From FEN-1191 sp964528845 (GTDB lineage: Bacteria > Pseudomonadota > Gammaproteobacteria > Steroidobacterales > Steroidobacteraceae): a stretch of 64,000 nucleotides of DNA. Within the stretch, counting starts at the first letter, position 1; each line of letters begins with the position of its first letter. Below the pieces are notes generated by a model. It was not told the origin of the DNA. It saw only the letters and a list, made by a program, of their open reading frames with translations, and did no database searches. The DNA is taken from positions 16,620 through 80,619 of the forward strand of contig CAZGVE010000012.1 in the NCBI GenBank assembly GCA_964528845.1, written 5' to 3'. This document shows, piece by piece, positions 1 through 7,995 of the stretch. The translations under genes and the position numbers were made by a program.

Positions 1-904
1 CCAGCTTGATCTGGTAGTCGAACAGCAGCCGGTCCTCGTGCCGGCCGGTCAGCACGTGCAGGCCGAAACGCACCTTCCACAGGAACGACTGTGCCTGCTT
101 GAGGCGGCGCAGCTCCGAGGGTGTCAGGAAGCCGTGCGCGACCAGGTCGTCGAGTGATTCAGCGTTGAAATGCCGTTTCGCGACCCAGGCGATGGTCTGG
201 ATGTCGCGCAGCCCACCCGGGCCGGTCTTGACGTTCGGTTCCAGGTTGTAGGCGGTGTCGTTGGCCTTGAGCCGCCGCTCCTGCTGTTCGCGCACCTTGG
301 CCTCGAAGAATTCGCGCACCGGCCAGATCCGTTCCGGCGCCAGCGCCGCGCGCATCGCCGCGACCAGTTCTTCGGAGCCAGCGAGCCGCCTGGATTCCAT
401 CAGCGTGGTCATCACGCCGACGTCGGCCGCGCTCTCCTCGGCGCATTCGGCCACGGTGCGCACGCTGTGTCCCACCTCCAGCCCGATGTCCCACAGGAAG
501 GACACCAGCTGCTCGACACTGGCGCGGTCGCCCTCCGCCAGCGGTGCGGGCACCAGCACCAGCAGATCCACGTCGGAGCACGGATGCAGTTCGCCGCGGC
601 CGTAGCCGCCGACTGCGACCAGCGCCAGGCGCGCGGCGAGTTCCCCGGTGAGGCGCGCCTGCCACAACGTCCGCAGCAGCAGGTCGATGAATCGCGCTCG
701 CGCCCGCACCAGTCCCTCGACCGGCTCGTCCTCGAAGAAGCGGCTGCGCAGTTCCTCCTGCGCGCGCTCGAGCAGGCCGCGGCAGTTACCCGCATCGGCT
801 GATTCGGCCAGCAGGGCGGGCAGCCGCAGCAGCAGCGGCCAGTCGAGCGGCGCGGGGTCGGCCGGCGCTGCGTCCTCGAGCACCGTGGAATCGGGTACTG
901 CCAT
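1..904 (-). CDS. glnD: Bifunctional uridylyltransferase/uridylyl-removing enzyme GlnD, 5' part only
   Basis: GlnD adds and removes UMP on the PII signalling proteins in response to glutamine, setting nitrogen assimilation. Only the first 301 codons are present. Family members run to roughly 850-950 residues, so the HD hydrolase and ACT domains lie beyond the left edge. The nucleotidyltransferase signature GGYGRGELHP followed by SDVDLLVL sits at about residues 99-117, with Asp111 and Asp113 as the expected metal ligands. A second conserved block, KTGPGGLRDIQ, follows near residue 210. The ATG at 904 is preceded by AGGA at good spacing. map lies 17 bases upstream on the same strand, so the two are probably co-transcribed. 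Identification is firm; the missing part cannot be judged. Confidence 0.96.
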   Translation of the reverse strand, partial: MAVPDSTVLEDAAPADPAPLDWPLLLRLPALLAESADAGNCRGLLERAQEELRSRFFEDEPVEGLVRARARFIDLLLRTLWQARLTGELAARLALVAVGGYGRGELHPCSDVDLLVLVPAPLAEGDRASVEQLVSFLWDIGLEVGHSVRTVAECAEESAADVGVMTTLMESRRLAGSEELVAAMRAALAPERIWPVREFFEAKVREQQERRLKANDTAYNLEPNVKTGPGGLRDIQTIAWVAKRHFNAESLDDLVAHGFLTPSELRRLKQAQSFLWKVRFGLHVLTGRHEDRLLFDYQIKL

Positions 905-921
905 GATTTCCTGCGTTGAGT

Positions 922-1701
922 TCAGCGTGCGGCGTCCCGGCCGAGCGTGAGCACTTCATGCCCCGTCGCGGTCACGAGCACCATGTGCTCCCACTGCGCC
1001 GACAGCGAGTGGTCGCGCGTTACCACGGTCCAGCCATCCGGCAGGACCCGCACCAGGCGCTTGCCGGCGTTGATCATCGGTTCGATGGTGAACACCATGC
1101 CTGCGGTGAGCGTAAGTCCCGTGCCCGGCTCGCCGTAGTGCAGGATCTGCGGATCCTCGTGATAGACGCGGCCGATGCCGTGACCGCAGTACTCGCGCAC
1201 CACCGAGAATCCCTCCGACTCGGCCAGGCTCTGGATCGCATGCCCGATGTCGCCCAGACGCGCACCGGGCCGTACCACCTCGATCGCGCGCCACATGGCA
1301 TTCTTGCACGTCTCGGCGAGGCGTTGCGCCAGTACCGGCGGTTTGCCGACGAAATACATCCGGCTGGTATCGCCGTGATAGCCGTTCTTGATGACCGCGA
1401 CGTCGATATTGAGGATGTCGCCGGCCTTCAGGCGCCGCTCGTTCGGAATGCCGTGGCACACGACGTGATTGACCGACGTGCAGACGGTCTTCGGAAAGCC
1501 CCGGTACCCGACATTGGCCGGGATCGCGTCCAGTTCCCGGACGATGAAATCGTTGCAGATGCGGTCGAGCTCGTCGGTGGAGACTCCGGGGGCCACGTGC
1601 TCGCCGATCATGTCGAGCACCGAGGCGGCCAGGGCTCCGGCAACGCGCAGCTTCTGCTGCTCTTCCGGGGATTTCAGTGAGATCTGGGTATCGCGCAGCA
1701 T
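922..1701 (-). CDS. map: Type I methionine aminopeptidase
   Basis: Removes the initiator methionine from nascent proteins in the cytosol. The 259-residue length fits the type Ia enzyme (about 264 in E. coli). All expected ligands are visible: His83 in VCHGIP, Asp100 in NIDVAV, Asp111 in HGDTSR, His174 in GHGIG, Glu207 in FTIEP and Glu238 in WEHM. The gene is divergent from rpsB, the usual arrangement in gammaproteobacteria, and is followed by glnD on the same strand. The ATG at 1701 gives MLRDTQ, a normal N-terminus for the family. Confidence 0.97.
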   Translation of the reverse strand: MLRDTQISLKSPEEQQKLRVAGALAASVLDMIGEHVAPGVSTDELDRICNDFIVRELDAIPANVGYRGFPKTVCTSVNHVVCHGIPNERRLKAGDILNIDVAVIKNGYHGDTSRMYFVGKPPVLAQRLAETCKNAMWRAIEVVRPGARLGDIGHAIQSLAESEGFSVVREYCGHGIGRVYHEDPQILHYGEPGTGLTLTAGMVFTIEPMINAGKRLVRVLPDGWTVVTRDHSLSAQWEHMVLVTATGHEVLTLGRDAAR

Positions 1702-1727
1702 GGATGTCCGCGGGCCTGCTTAAAGCA

Positions 1728-1756
1728 TTGTTCGAGCTGGAACTTCATGGTATAAA
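1728..1756 (+). promoter_or_regulatory. Sigma-70-type promoter for rpsB
   Basis: TTGTTC (1728-1733) and TATAAA (1751-1756) are separated by exactly 17 bases and point toward rpsB. Each hexamer differs from consensus in two or fewer positions. Transcription would start near 1763, giving a leader of about 165 bases. The box stands out because the surrounding sequence is G+C-rich. Confidence 0.65.
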
Positions 1757-1827
1757 GCGCGGCCTTTTTTGGCAACGCAATCCACACGCGCATCACGAAC
1801 CTGTGACCGGGTGTCCTTGAGAGCGGC

Positions 1828-1861
1828 GTCCTGAAGTCCTGAGCTCCGGCAGCATCAGGAC
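1828..1861 (+). promoter_or_regulatory. Candidate structured element in the rpsB leader
   Basis: The heptamer GTCCTGA occurs twice, at 1828-1834 and 1836-1842, and either copy can pair with TCAGGAC at 1855-1861. Two mutually exclusive hairpins are therefore possible in the rpsB 5' UTR. In E. coli the rpsB leader is known to mediate autogenous repression by S2. Whether this hairpin plays that part is inference. Confidence 0.35.
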
Positions 1862-1930
1862 CGCAGGGCCACTCGCGGGATCGTCAGCAGGGATGCGCGG
1901 AGGCCACAACCCGATCGAGAGGAAACAGCC

Positions 1931-2914
1931 ATGCCCAGCGTGTCCATGCGACAGATGCTGGAAGCGGGAGTCCATTTTGGACATCAGACCCGCTTCTGGA
2001 ACCCGAAGATGGAGCCCTTCATCTTCGGCGAACGCAACAAGATCCACATCATCAATCTCGAGAAGACGCAGCCGCTATTCTCCGACGCCGCGCAGTTCAT
2101 CCGCCAGGTGGTCGCGGATGGCGGCACGGTGCTGTTCGTCGGCACCAAGCGCTCGGCTCGCGATGCGATCCAGAAGGAGGCGCTGCGGGCCGAGATGCCC
2201 TACGTGAACCAGCGCTGGCTCGGCGGCATGCTCACGAATTTCAAGACCATCCGGGCATCGATCAAGCGCCTCGGCGAGCTGCAGGACATGGCCACTTCCG
2301 GCGCGCTCGACAAGCGCGGCAAGAAGGAGGCGACCCAGCTGCGTCGCGAGATGATCAAGCTCGAGCGCAGCCTGGGCGGCATCCGGCTGATGGAGGCATT
2401 GCCGGACGCGCTGTTCGTGATCGACGTCGGCCACGAGCACATTGCGATCCACGAGGCCCGCAAGCTCGGCATACCGGTCGTCGCAGTGGTCGACACCAAC
2501 TGCTCGCCGGACGGCATCGAGCATGTCATTCCGGGCAATGACGATGCGATGCGCGCGATCGTGCTGTACGCCACCGCCATCGCGGACGCCGTGATCGAGG
2601 GCCGCTCGGCGGTGCCGCAGGTCGCGGTGGGAGAGGACGAATTCGTCGAACTCGACGAGGAAGGCAATCCGCGTCGCAAGGGCGGTCGCCCGCAACGGGC
2701 CAAGCCCGCGGCGGCGGTGCGCAAGAAGACCCCGGTGCGCCGGCGTCCGCCAGCCCTGCCCCCGGTGGCGGTCGAGGAAGCCGCGCTCGATGCCGAGATC
2801 GACGAGAGTGCGGAGCCCGCCGAGCCGGTCGCGAGCGCGACGCCCACGACCCTCAAGCGTCGCAGCCCACCCGGTCAGGCGCGGCGGCCACGCAGCGGCA
2901 ACGGCGCTCCTTGA
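1931..2914 (+). CDS. rpsB: 30S ribosomal protein S2 with long C-terminal extension
   Basis: Small-subunit protein needed for S1 docking and translation initiation. The first ~235 residues are canonical S2: MLEAGVHFGHQTRFWNPKM at the start, then QRWLGGMLTNFKT, and VDTNCSPDGIEHVIPGNDDA. The 327-residue product is about 85 residues longer than E. coli S2 (241). The extra tail has a short acidic start, a basic proline-rich part (RRKGGRPQRAKP, RKKTPVRRRPP), an acidic patch (DAEIDESAEPAEP) and a basic end. ATG at 1931 follows GAGAGGA. tsf follows after 70 bases. S2 identity is certain; the role of the tail is unknown. Confidence 0.97.
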   Translation: MPSVSMRQMLEAGVHFGHQTRFWNPKMEPFIFGERNKIHIINLEKTQPLFSDAAQFIRQVVADGGTVLFVGTKRSARDAIQKEALRAEMPYVNQRWLGGMLTNFKTIRASIKRLGELQDMATSGALDKRGKKEATQLRREMIKLERSLGGIRLMEALPDALFVIDVGHEHIAIHEARKLGIPVVAVVDTNCSPDGIEHVIPGNDDAMRAIVLYATAIADAVIEGRSAVPQVAVGEDEFVELDEEGNPRRKGGRPQRAKPAAAVRKKTPVRRRPPALPPVAVEEAALDAEIDESAEPAEPVASATPTTLKRRSPPGQARRPRSGNGAP

Positions 2915-2952
2915 GAGCGCCGCGGTGCGGCCGGGCTGCTGCGCCGCATCTA

Positions 2953-2966
2953 ATTCGCGCGCGAAT
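2953..2966. repeat. 14-bp perfect palindrome between rpsB and tsf
   Basis: ATTCGCGCGCGAAT reads identically on both strands and lies 19 bases before the tsf start, just upstream of the ribosome-binding site ACGGAGGGA. It could form a short hairpin that tunes read-through or tsf translation. No U-tract follows, so it is not an intrinsic terminator. Confidence 0.4.
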
Positions 2967-2984
2967 GATACGGAGGGATGAATC

Positions 2985-3872
2985 ATGAGCGTCACAGCCG
3001 AAGCCGTCCGTCAGCTGCGCGAGCGCACTGGCGCCGGCATGATGGAATGCAAGAAGGCCCTGGTCGAGACCGGTGGCGATCTCGATGCCGCCGCCGATTA
3101 CATGCGCAAGCAAGGTCTGGCCAAGGCGGACAAGAAGGCCGCCCGGATCGCCGCCGAAGGCGTCATCGTGATCGAGCGCTCGGCCGACGGCCGGGCCGCT
3201 GCGATGGCCGAGATCAACTGCGAGACCGACTTCGTCGCGCGCGAGCATGATTTCCGCAACTTTGCCGCCGATGTCGTGCGGCTCACGCTGGCCGGCCGTC
3301 CGATCGACCTGCCCGCGCTGCTCAATGCCGAACTTGCCGCCGGCGAAAGCGTCGACTTGCGGCGCCGCGCGCTGGTCGCCAAGATCGGTGAGCACATCAG
3401 CGTACGTCGCTGCGTGGTGCTCGAGAGTGACGGGCCGCTCGGCGCGTATGTCCATGGCACGCGCATCGGTGCGCTGGTGGCGTTGTCTGGCGGGACGGCG
3501 GCGCTGGCGCACGAACTGGCGATGCACGTGGCGGCGAGCAACCCGCGCTACGTGAGCGCCGCCGATGTGCCTGCCGAGGAGATTGCCAAGGAGCGCGAGA
3601 TCCTGGCCGAGCAGGCCCGGGGCGAAGGCAAGCCGCCGGAGATCGTGGCCAAGATGATCGAAGGCCGGCTGCGCAAGTCCCTGAACGAGATCGCGCTGCT
3701 GGGACAGCCATTCATCCGCGACCCCGACCAGAGCGTCGAGAAGCTGCTCAAGGCCGCCGGTGCCCGGGTGATCGGTTTCGAGCGCTTCGAAGTCGGGGCT
3801 GGCATTGAGAAGAAACAGGAAGATTTTGTCGCCGAAGTGATGGCGCAGGTCAAAGCCTCAGGGGCGAACTAG
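2985..3872 (+). CDS. tsf: Translation elongation factor Ts
   Basis: Guanine-nucleotide exchange factor for EF-Tu. The N-terminal UBA-like domain has the diagnostic LRERTGAGMMECKKAL segment, and the TDFVAR motif that touches EF-Tu is present (CETDFVAREHDF, near residue 80). At 295 residues it is slightly longer than the E. coli protein (283). A strong GGAGGGATGAATC leader precedes the ATG. It follows rpsB directly, the near-universal order, and is probably co-transcribed with it. Confidence 0.98.
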   Translation: MSVTAEAVRQLRERTGAGMMECKKALVETGGDLDAAADYMRKQGLAKADKKAARIAAEGVIVIERSADGRAAAMAEINCETDFVAREHDFRNFAADVVRLTLAGRPIDLPALLNAELAAGESVDLRRRALVAKIGEHISVRRCVVLESDGPLGAYVHGTRIGALVALSGGTAALAHELAMHVAASNPRYVSAADVPAEEIAKEREILAEQARGEGKPPEIVAKMIEGRLRKSLNEIALLGQPFIRDPDQSVEKLLKAAGARVIGFERFEVGAGIEKKQEDFVAEVMAQVKASGAN

Positions 3873-3916
3873 CCTTCAGACGCCGGCCGCGCGGACGGCA
3901 GGAACGGGACCGCACC

Positions 3917-4642
3917 ATGCAGGAATCTCAGACGAGTTGCAGCCGGATCCTCGTGAAGCTCTCCGGCGAGGCACTGCTGGGGCAGGCCCAGTACGGCATC
4001 GATCCGGCGGTGCTCAAGCGCGTGGCGCTCGAAATTTCCGAAGTGCAGGCGCTCGGCGTGCAGATAGCGGTCGTGATCGGCGGCGGCAATATCTTTCGCG
4101 GCTCGGGCCTGGCGCGTGCCGGCATGGACCGCGTGACCGCCGACCAGATGGGCATGCTCGCCACCGTCATGAACGCACTGGCGCTGCAGGATGCGCTCGA
4201 GCAGCACGGGTTGCAGGCGCGCGTGATGTCGGCGATCCGCATCAACGAGGTTTGCGAGGACTATATCCGCCGTCGCGCGGTCCGGCACCTCGAGAAGGGC
4301 CGCGCCGTGATCTTCGCCGCCGGTACCGGCAATCCGTTCTTCACCACAGACACGGCAGCGAGCCTGCGCGCGATCGAGATCGAGGCCCAGCTGCTGCTCA
4401 AGGCCACCAAGGTGAACGGCATCTATTCGGATGACCCGGTCAAGAATCCGGACGCGCGGCACTACCCACGGCTGACCTATGACCGCGTGCTCGACGAACG
4501 GCTCAACGTCATGGACGCCACCGCCATCGTGATGTGCCGGGACTATCGCATGCCGCTGCGCGTGTTCAACCTGGGAAGCCCGGGACACCTGTTGCGCATC
4601 GTGCGCGGCGAGGACATCGGAACTCTCGTAACCAACGACTGA
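3917..4642 (+). CDS. pyrH: UMP kinase
   Basis: Phosphorylates UMP to UDP in pyrimidine nucleotide synthesis. It belongs to the amino-acid-kinase fold and forms hexamers in bacteria. The 241-residue length equals the E. coli enzyme. Visible motifs are VKLSGEALLG at the N-terminus, VIGGGNIFRG (nucleotide-binding glycine loop), DQMGMLATVMNALALQD, and AAGTGNPFFTTD for UMP and ATP recognition. It sits between tsf and frr as in most gammaproteobacteria. Confidence 0.98.
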   Translation: MQESQTSCSRILVKLSGEALLGQAQYGIDPAVLKRVALEISEVQALGVQIAVVIGGGNIFRGSGLARAGMDRVTADQMGMLATVMNALALQDALEQHGLQARVMSAIRINEVCEDYIRRRAVRHLEKGRAVIFAAGTGNPFFTTDTAASLRAIEIEAQLLLKATKVNGIYSDDPVKNPDARHYPRLTYDRVLDERLNVMDATAIVMCRDYRMPLRVFNLGSPGHLLRIVRGEDIGTLVTND

Positions 4643-4657
4643 GGGCAGGGAAGGCGC

Positions 4658-5215
4658 ATGCTCGAGGATCTGAAGAAGGACGCATCGACGCGCATGCAGA
4701 AGTGCGTGCTGTCGTTCCAGGGCAATCTGCGCAAGCTGCGCACCGGGCGCGCGCACCCGAGCCTGATCGAGCAACTGAAGGTCGACTACTACGGCTCTGA
4801 GGTGCCATTGCAGCAGGTGGCCAGCATCAGCGTCGAGGACGCGCGCACGCTGGTGGTGTCGCCGTGGGAGAAGGGCGTGGTCGCCGCGATCGAAAAGGCG
4901 ATCTACAAGTCCGAGCTCGGGTTGACGCCCAATACGGCGGGTACCGTGATTCGCGTCCCGCTGCCGCCCCTGACCGAGGAGCGTCGCCGCGACATCACCA
5001 AGGTGGTGCGCCACGACGCCGAGGACGCGCGCGTGAGCGTGCGCAGCGTGCGCCGCGACGTGCTGGCCGACCTGAAGGAGATGCTCAAGGAAAAGATGAT
5101 CTCGCAGGATGACGAGCGCCGCGGCCAGGACGAGGTCCAGAAGCTGACCGACCACTATGTCGCCGAGATCGACCAGCTGCTGCAGGCCAAGGAAAAGGAA
5201 ATTCTTCAGGTTTGA
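4658..5215 (+). CDS. frr: Ribosome recycling factor
   Basis: Splits post-termination ribosomes together with EF-G. The length of 185 residues matches the E. coli protein. Typical segments are LRTGRAHPSLIEQLKVDYYG, ALVVSP-like DARTLVVSPWEK, and NTAGTVIRVPLPPLTEERR. The ATG at 4658 follows GGGAAGG at 9 bases. The next gene, uppS, overlaps its stop codon. Confidence 0.98.
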   Translation: MLEDLKKDASTRMQKCVLSFQGNLRKLRTGRAHPSLIEQLKVDYYGSEVPLQQVASISVEDARTLVVSPWEKGVVAAIEKAIYKSELGLTPNTAGTVIRVPLPPLTEERRRDITKVVRHDAEDARVSVRSVRRDVLADLKEMLKEKMISQDDERRGQDEVQKLTDHYVAEIDQLLQAKEKEILQV

Positions 5216-5982
5216 GCAGCGTGCCGCCAGACGCAGTGCCGATTCCGCTGCCCGCGCACATAGCCATCGTCATGGATGGCAACGGGCGCTGGGCGCGTGC
5301 GCGAGGCGCTCTGCGGGCCGAAGGCCACCGCGCCGGCGTCGCGACCGTGCGCATGGTGGTCGAGGAGTGCGTGCGCCGCGGGATCGGGGCGCTGACCCTG
5401 TTCGCCTTCAGCCGCGAGAACTGGGGCCGGCCGCGCGAGGAGGTCATGAGCCTGATGGCGCTGTTCCTCGAATCGCTGGAGGGGGAGATCACGGAGCTGC
5501 ACCGCAATGGCGTGCGCATGCGCTTCATCGGCGACCGGGCCTCGCTCGATGCGCGCCTGCGCGACAGCATGGCGAGTTCCGAGCAGGTCACCGCCGGCAA
5601 CTCGAGCCTGCGGCTGCAGATCGCGATGAGCTACGGCGGGCGCGCCGATATGGTCAGCGCGGTACGCGGGCTGGCCGCGCAGGTGGAGCGCCGCGAGATA
5701 GCGCCTTCGGACATCGATGAGGCGCGTGTGTCGGGGGCGCTCGCGCTGCGTGGGCTGCCCGATCCGGACCTGTTCATCCGCACGGGTGGCGAGCAGCGCA
5801 TCAGCAATTTCCTGCTGTGGAATCTCGCCTACACGGAACTCTACTTCACTGAGTGTCTCTGGCCGGCCTTCGATGTCGCGGCGTTCGACGCCGCCCTGCA
5901 GCACTATGCGGCACGCCAGCGGCGCTTCGGCCTCACGGGCGAGCAGGTCGAGGGCGGCGGCGCCGGACCGTCGAGACCATAA
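5212..5982 (+). CDS. uppS: Undecaprenyl diphosphate synthase
   Basis: Cis-prenyltransferase that elongates farnesyl diphosphate to the C55 carrier lipid for peptidoglycan and LPS. The signature HIAIVMDGNGRWA carries catalytic Asp22. FAFSRENWGRP, LRLQIAMSYGGRADM and DLFIRTGGEQRISNFLLWN follow in the family order. TTG at 5212 overlaps the frr stop (TTTGA), giving 256 residues. GTG at 5221 is an alternative three codons in and would not remove any motif. cdsA follows after 10 bases. Confidence 0.95.
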   Translation: MSSVPPDAVPIPLPAHIAIVMDGNGRWARARGALRAEGHRAGVATVRMVVEECVRRGIGALTLFAFSRENWGRPREEVMSLMALFLESLEGEITELHRNGVRMRFIGDRASLDARLRDSMASSEQVTAGNSSLRLQIAMSYGGRADMVSAVRGLAAQVERREIAPSDIDEARVSGALALRGLPDPDLFIRTGGEQRISNFLLWNLAYTELYFTECLWPAFDVAAFDAALQHYAARQRRFGLTGEQVEGGGAGPSRP

Positions 5983-5992
5983 GGTCAGGGCG

Positions 5993-6793
5993 ATGCTGCG
6001 CGCGCGCGTGCTGACGGCCCTGGGACTGGCATTGCTGCTGGTGGTTGCTATCCTGCTGTCTCCGCCGCGGGTGACGGCCGGCGTGCTGGGCCTGATACTG
6101 CTGATCGGCGCGTGGGAATGGTCGGCGTTCCTCGGGGTCGCGGCGGTGGCGCGCGCATTCTATGTATTGCTGCTGCTGGTGCTCGGAGTAGTGGGGTTGC
6201 CATTGATGGGCGAGTTGACGTGGTTTGGCTGGACGATGCTCGTGGCCGGCACCTGGTGGCTGATCGCGCTGCTATGGATCGTGCTGGCTCCGCAGCGCGT
6301 GTCCCGGGCTGCCGCTGCGCTCGCAGGAGTGCTGGCGCTGCTTCCGACCTGGTTCGCGGTGGTGCGCATCGACGCGCACTGGGTGCACGGCGCGCAGTGG
6401 ACGCTGTTCATTCTGGTGCTGTGCGTTGCGGCCGATACCGGGGCGTTCTTCGCCGGGCGCTGGTTCGGCAGCGTGCCGCTGGCACCGCGTGTGTCGCCGA
6501 ACAAGACCTGGGAAGGCGTATTCGGCGGCATGGTCCTGGCCCTGATCGTGGCGGCCGCGGCGGCCCCCTGGTTCGGGGTGCCGCTGGTCCGCTTCCTGCC
6601 CTTGTGCGCGGGGGCCGCGGCATTCTCGGTGGTCGGCGATCTGACGGAGAGCCTGCTCAAGCGCAACGTCAACCTGAAGGACAGCGGACGGCTGTTCCCG
6701 GGCCATGGCGGCGTGCTCGACCGCATCGACAGCGTGACGGCCGCGACTCCGGTCATGGCGCTCGGACTGCTGTGGCTCGGAGCGGGACGGTGA
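5993..6793 (+). CDS. cdsA: Phosphatidate cytidylyltransferase (CDP-diglyceride synthase)
   Basis: Inner-membrane enzyme making CDP-diacylglycerol from phosphatidic acid and CTP, the branch point of phospholipid synthesis. The 266-residue product is strongly hydrophobic with about eight membrane segments. The C-terminal family signature is clear: SLLKRNVNLKDSGRLFPGHG followed by GVLDRIDS. The open frame extends upstream through uppS, but ATG at 5993 is the first sensible start and gives a normal length. The stop overlaps the dxr start. Confidence 0.95.
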   Translation: MLRARVLTALGLALLLVVAILLSPPRVTAGVLGLILLIGAWEWSAFLGVAAVARAFYVLLLLVLGVVGLPLMGELTWFGWTMLVAGTWWLIALLWIVLAPQRVSRAAAALAGVLALLPTWFAVVRIDAHWVHGAQWTLFILVLCVAADTGAFFAGRWFGSVPLAPRVSPNKTWEGVFGGMVLALIVAAAAAPWFGVPLVRFLPLCAGAAAFSVVGDLTESLLKRNVNLKDSGRLFPGHGGVLDRIDSVTAATPVMALGLLWLGAGR

Positions 6794-7995
6794 GCGCGAT
6801 CGGCGTCGCCGTGCTGGGATCGACCGGCAGCGTGGGCCGCTCCACGCTCGAAGTGCTGGCGCTGCACCCGGAACGCTATCGCGTCGTCGGTCTCGCCGCG
6901 CGGCGCGACGTCGAGCGGATCCTGCAGCAGTGCCTGCGTTTCCAACCCGAATGGGTTGCCATGGAATCGCCGCCGGCGGCGCTCGAGCTCGAGCAGCGGC
7001 TGGGCGCTTCGGGCAGTGGCACCCGCGTCCTGGCCGGCGCCGAGGCGATCGCGCAACTCGCGGCCAGCGCCCCGGTCGACTACGTAATGGCGGCGATCAG
7101 TGGTGCTGCCGGGCTGCGCTCGACGCTGGCGGCTGCGGCGGCCGGCAAGCGCGTGCTGCTGGCCAACAAGGAGTCCGCGGTGATGGCCGGCTCGCTGCTG
7201 ATCGAGACCGTGCGGCGCTCCGGTGCGCAGATCGTGCCGATCGACAGCGAGCACAACGCGATCTTCCAGTGCCTTCCGGCCGGCGCCCAGATCGGCACCC
7301 GACCGCCGGGCGTGCGCCGGCTGCTGTTGACCGCATCGGGCGGGCCATTCCTGCACTGGCAGGCTGAAGCGCTCTCCCGCGTCACGCCGGCCCAGGCCTG
7401 CGCGCACCCGCGCTGGGTCATGGGGCGCAAGATCTCGGTCGATTCCGCGACCCTGATGAACAAGGGCCTGGAGCTGATCGAGGCCAGCGTGCTGTTCGGC
7501 ATGCCGGCGGGCGAAGTGGAAGTGGTCGTGCATCCGCAGAGCGTCGTCCACTCGCTGGTCGAGTACCAGGACGGCTCGCTGCTCGCGCAGCTCTCCTCCC
7601 CGGACATGCGTACGCCCATTGCCCACGCACTCGCCTGGCCGCAGCGCATCACGGCTGGCGTGGCATTCCTCGACCTGATCCGCGCCGCTCCGCTGGAATT
7701 CCTGGCCCCGGACCCGCAGCGCTTTCCGTGCCTGCGTCATGCGCAGGAGGCGGCGCGGCTCGGCGGGCTGGCTCCGGCGAGCCTGAATGCGGCTGATGAG
7801 ATCGCTGTGCAGGCTTTCCTCGACAACCAGTTGAACTTTGGCGATATTCCGGCAGTCATTGAACTAGTGATGGAACGGGCCCCCGGGGGATCCATGAGCA
7901 GTCTCGAAGCAGTCCTCGATGCCGATGGCGAAGCCCGGGCGCTGGCGTCCGAGGCCGTTGCCCGCCGCAGTGCCGCCCAGGGCGTGCGGGCATGA
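6790..7995 (+). CDS. dxr: 1-deoxy-D-xylulose 5-phosphate reductoisomerase
   Basis: Second step of the MEP isoprenoid pathway: NADPH-dependent conversion of DXP to MEP. The Rossmann motif VLGSTGSVGRSTL is at residues 8-20. LLANKESAVMAG, the active-site loop IDSEHNAIFQCLP and MGRKISVDSATLMNKGLELI are all present. GTG at 6790 overlaps the cdsA stop (GTGA) and gives 401 residues (E. coli 398). The frame is open further upstream inside cdsA, but that part is not Dxr-like. ispD and ispF of the same pathway lie near 27 kb. Confidence 0.96.
   Translation: MSAIGVAVLGSTGSVGRSTLEVLALHPERYRVVGLAARRDVERILQQCLRFQPEWVAMESPPAALELEQRLGASGSGTRVLAGAEAIAQLAASAPVDYVMAAISGAAGLRSTLAAAAAGKRVLLANKESAVMAGSLLIETVRRSGAQIVPIDSEHNAIFQCLPAGAQIGTRPPGVRRLLLTASGGPFLHWQAEALSRVTPAQACAHPRWVMGRKISVDSATLMNKGLELIEASVLFGMPAGEVEVVVHPQSVVHSLVEYQDGSLLAQLSSPDMRTPIAHALAWPQRITAGVAFLDLIRAAPLEFLAPDPQRFPCLRHAQEAARLGGLAPASLNAADEIAVQAFLDNQLNFGDIPAVIELVMERAPGGSMSSLEAVLDADGEARALASEAVARRSAAQGVRA

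Noticed and set aside
1793..2207. Small frames overlapping the rpsB leader and start
   Set aside because: They overlap the promoter leader and certain rpsB coding sequence, with no family similarity.
5717..6793. cdsA extended upstream to a 358-residue product
   Set aside because: The extra N-terminal part is uppS read in another frame; the start at 5993 gives a normal CdsA.
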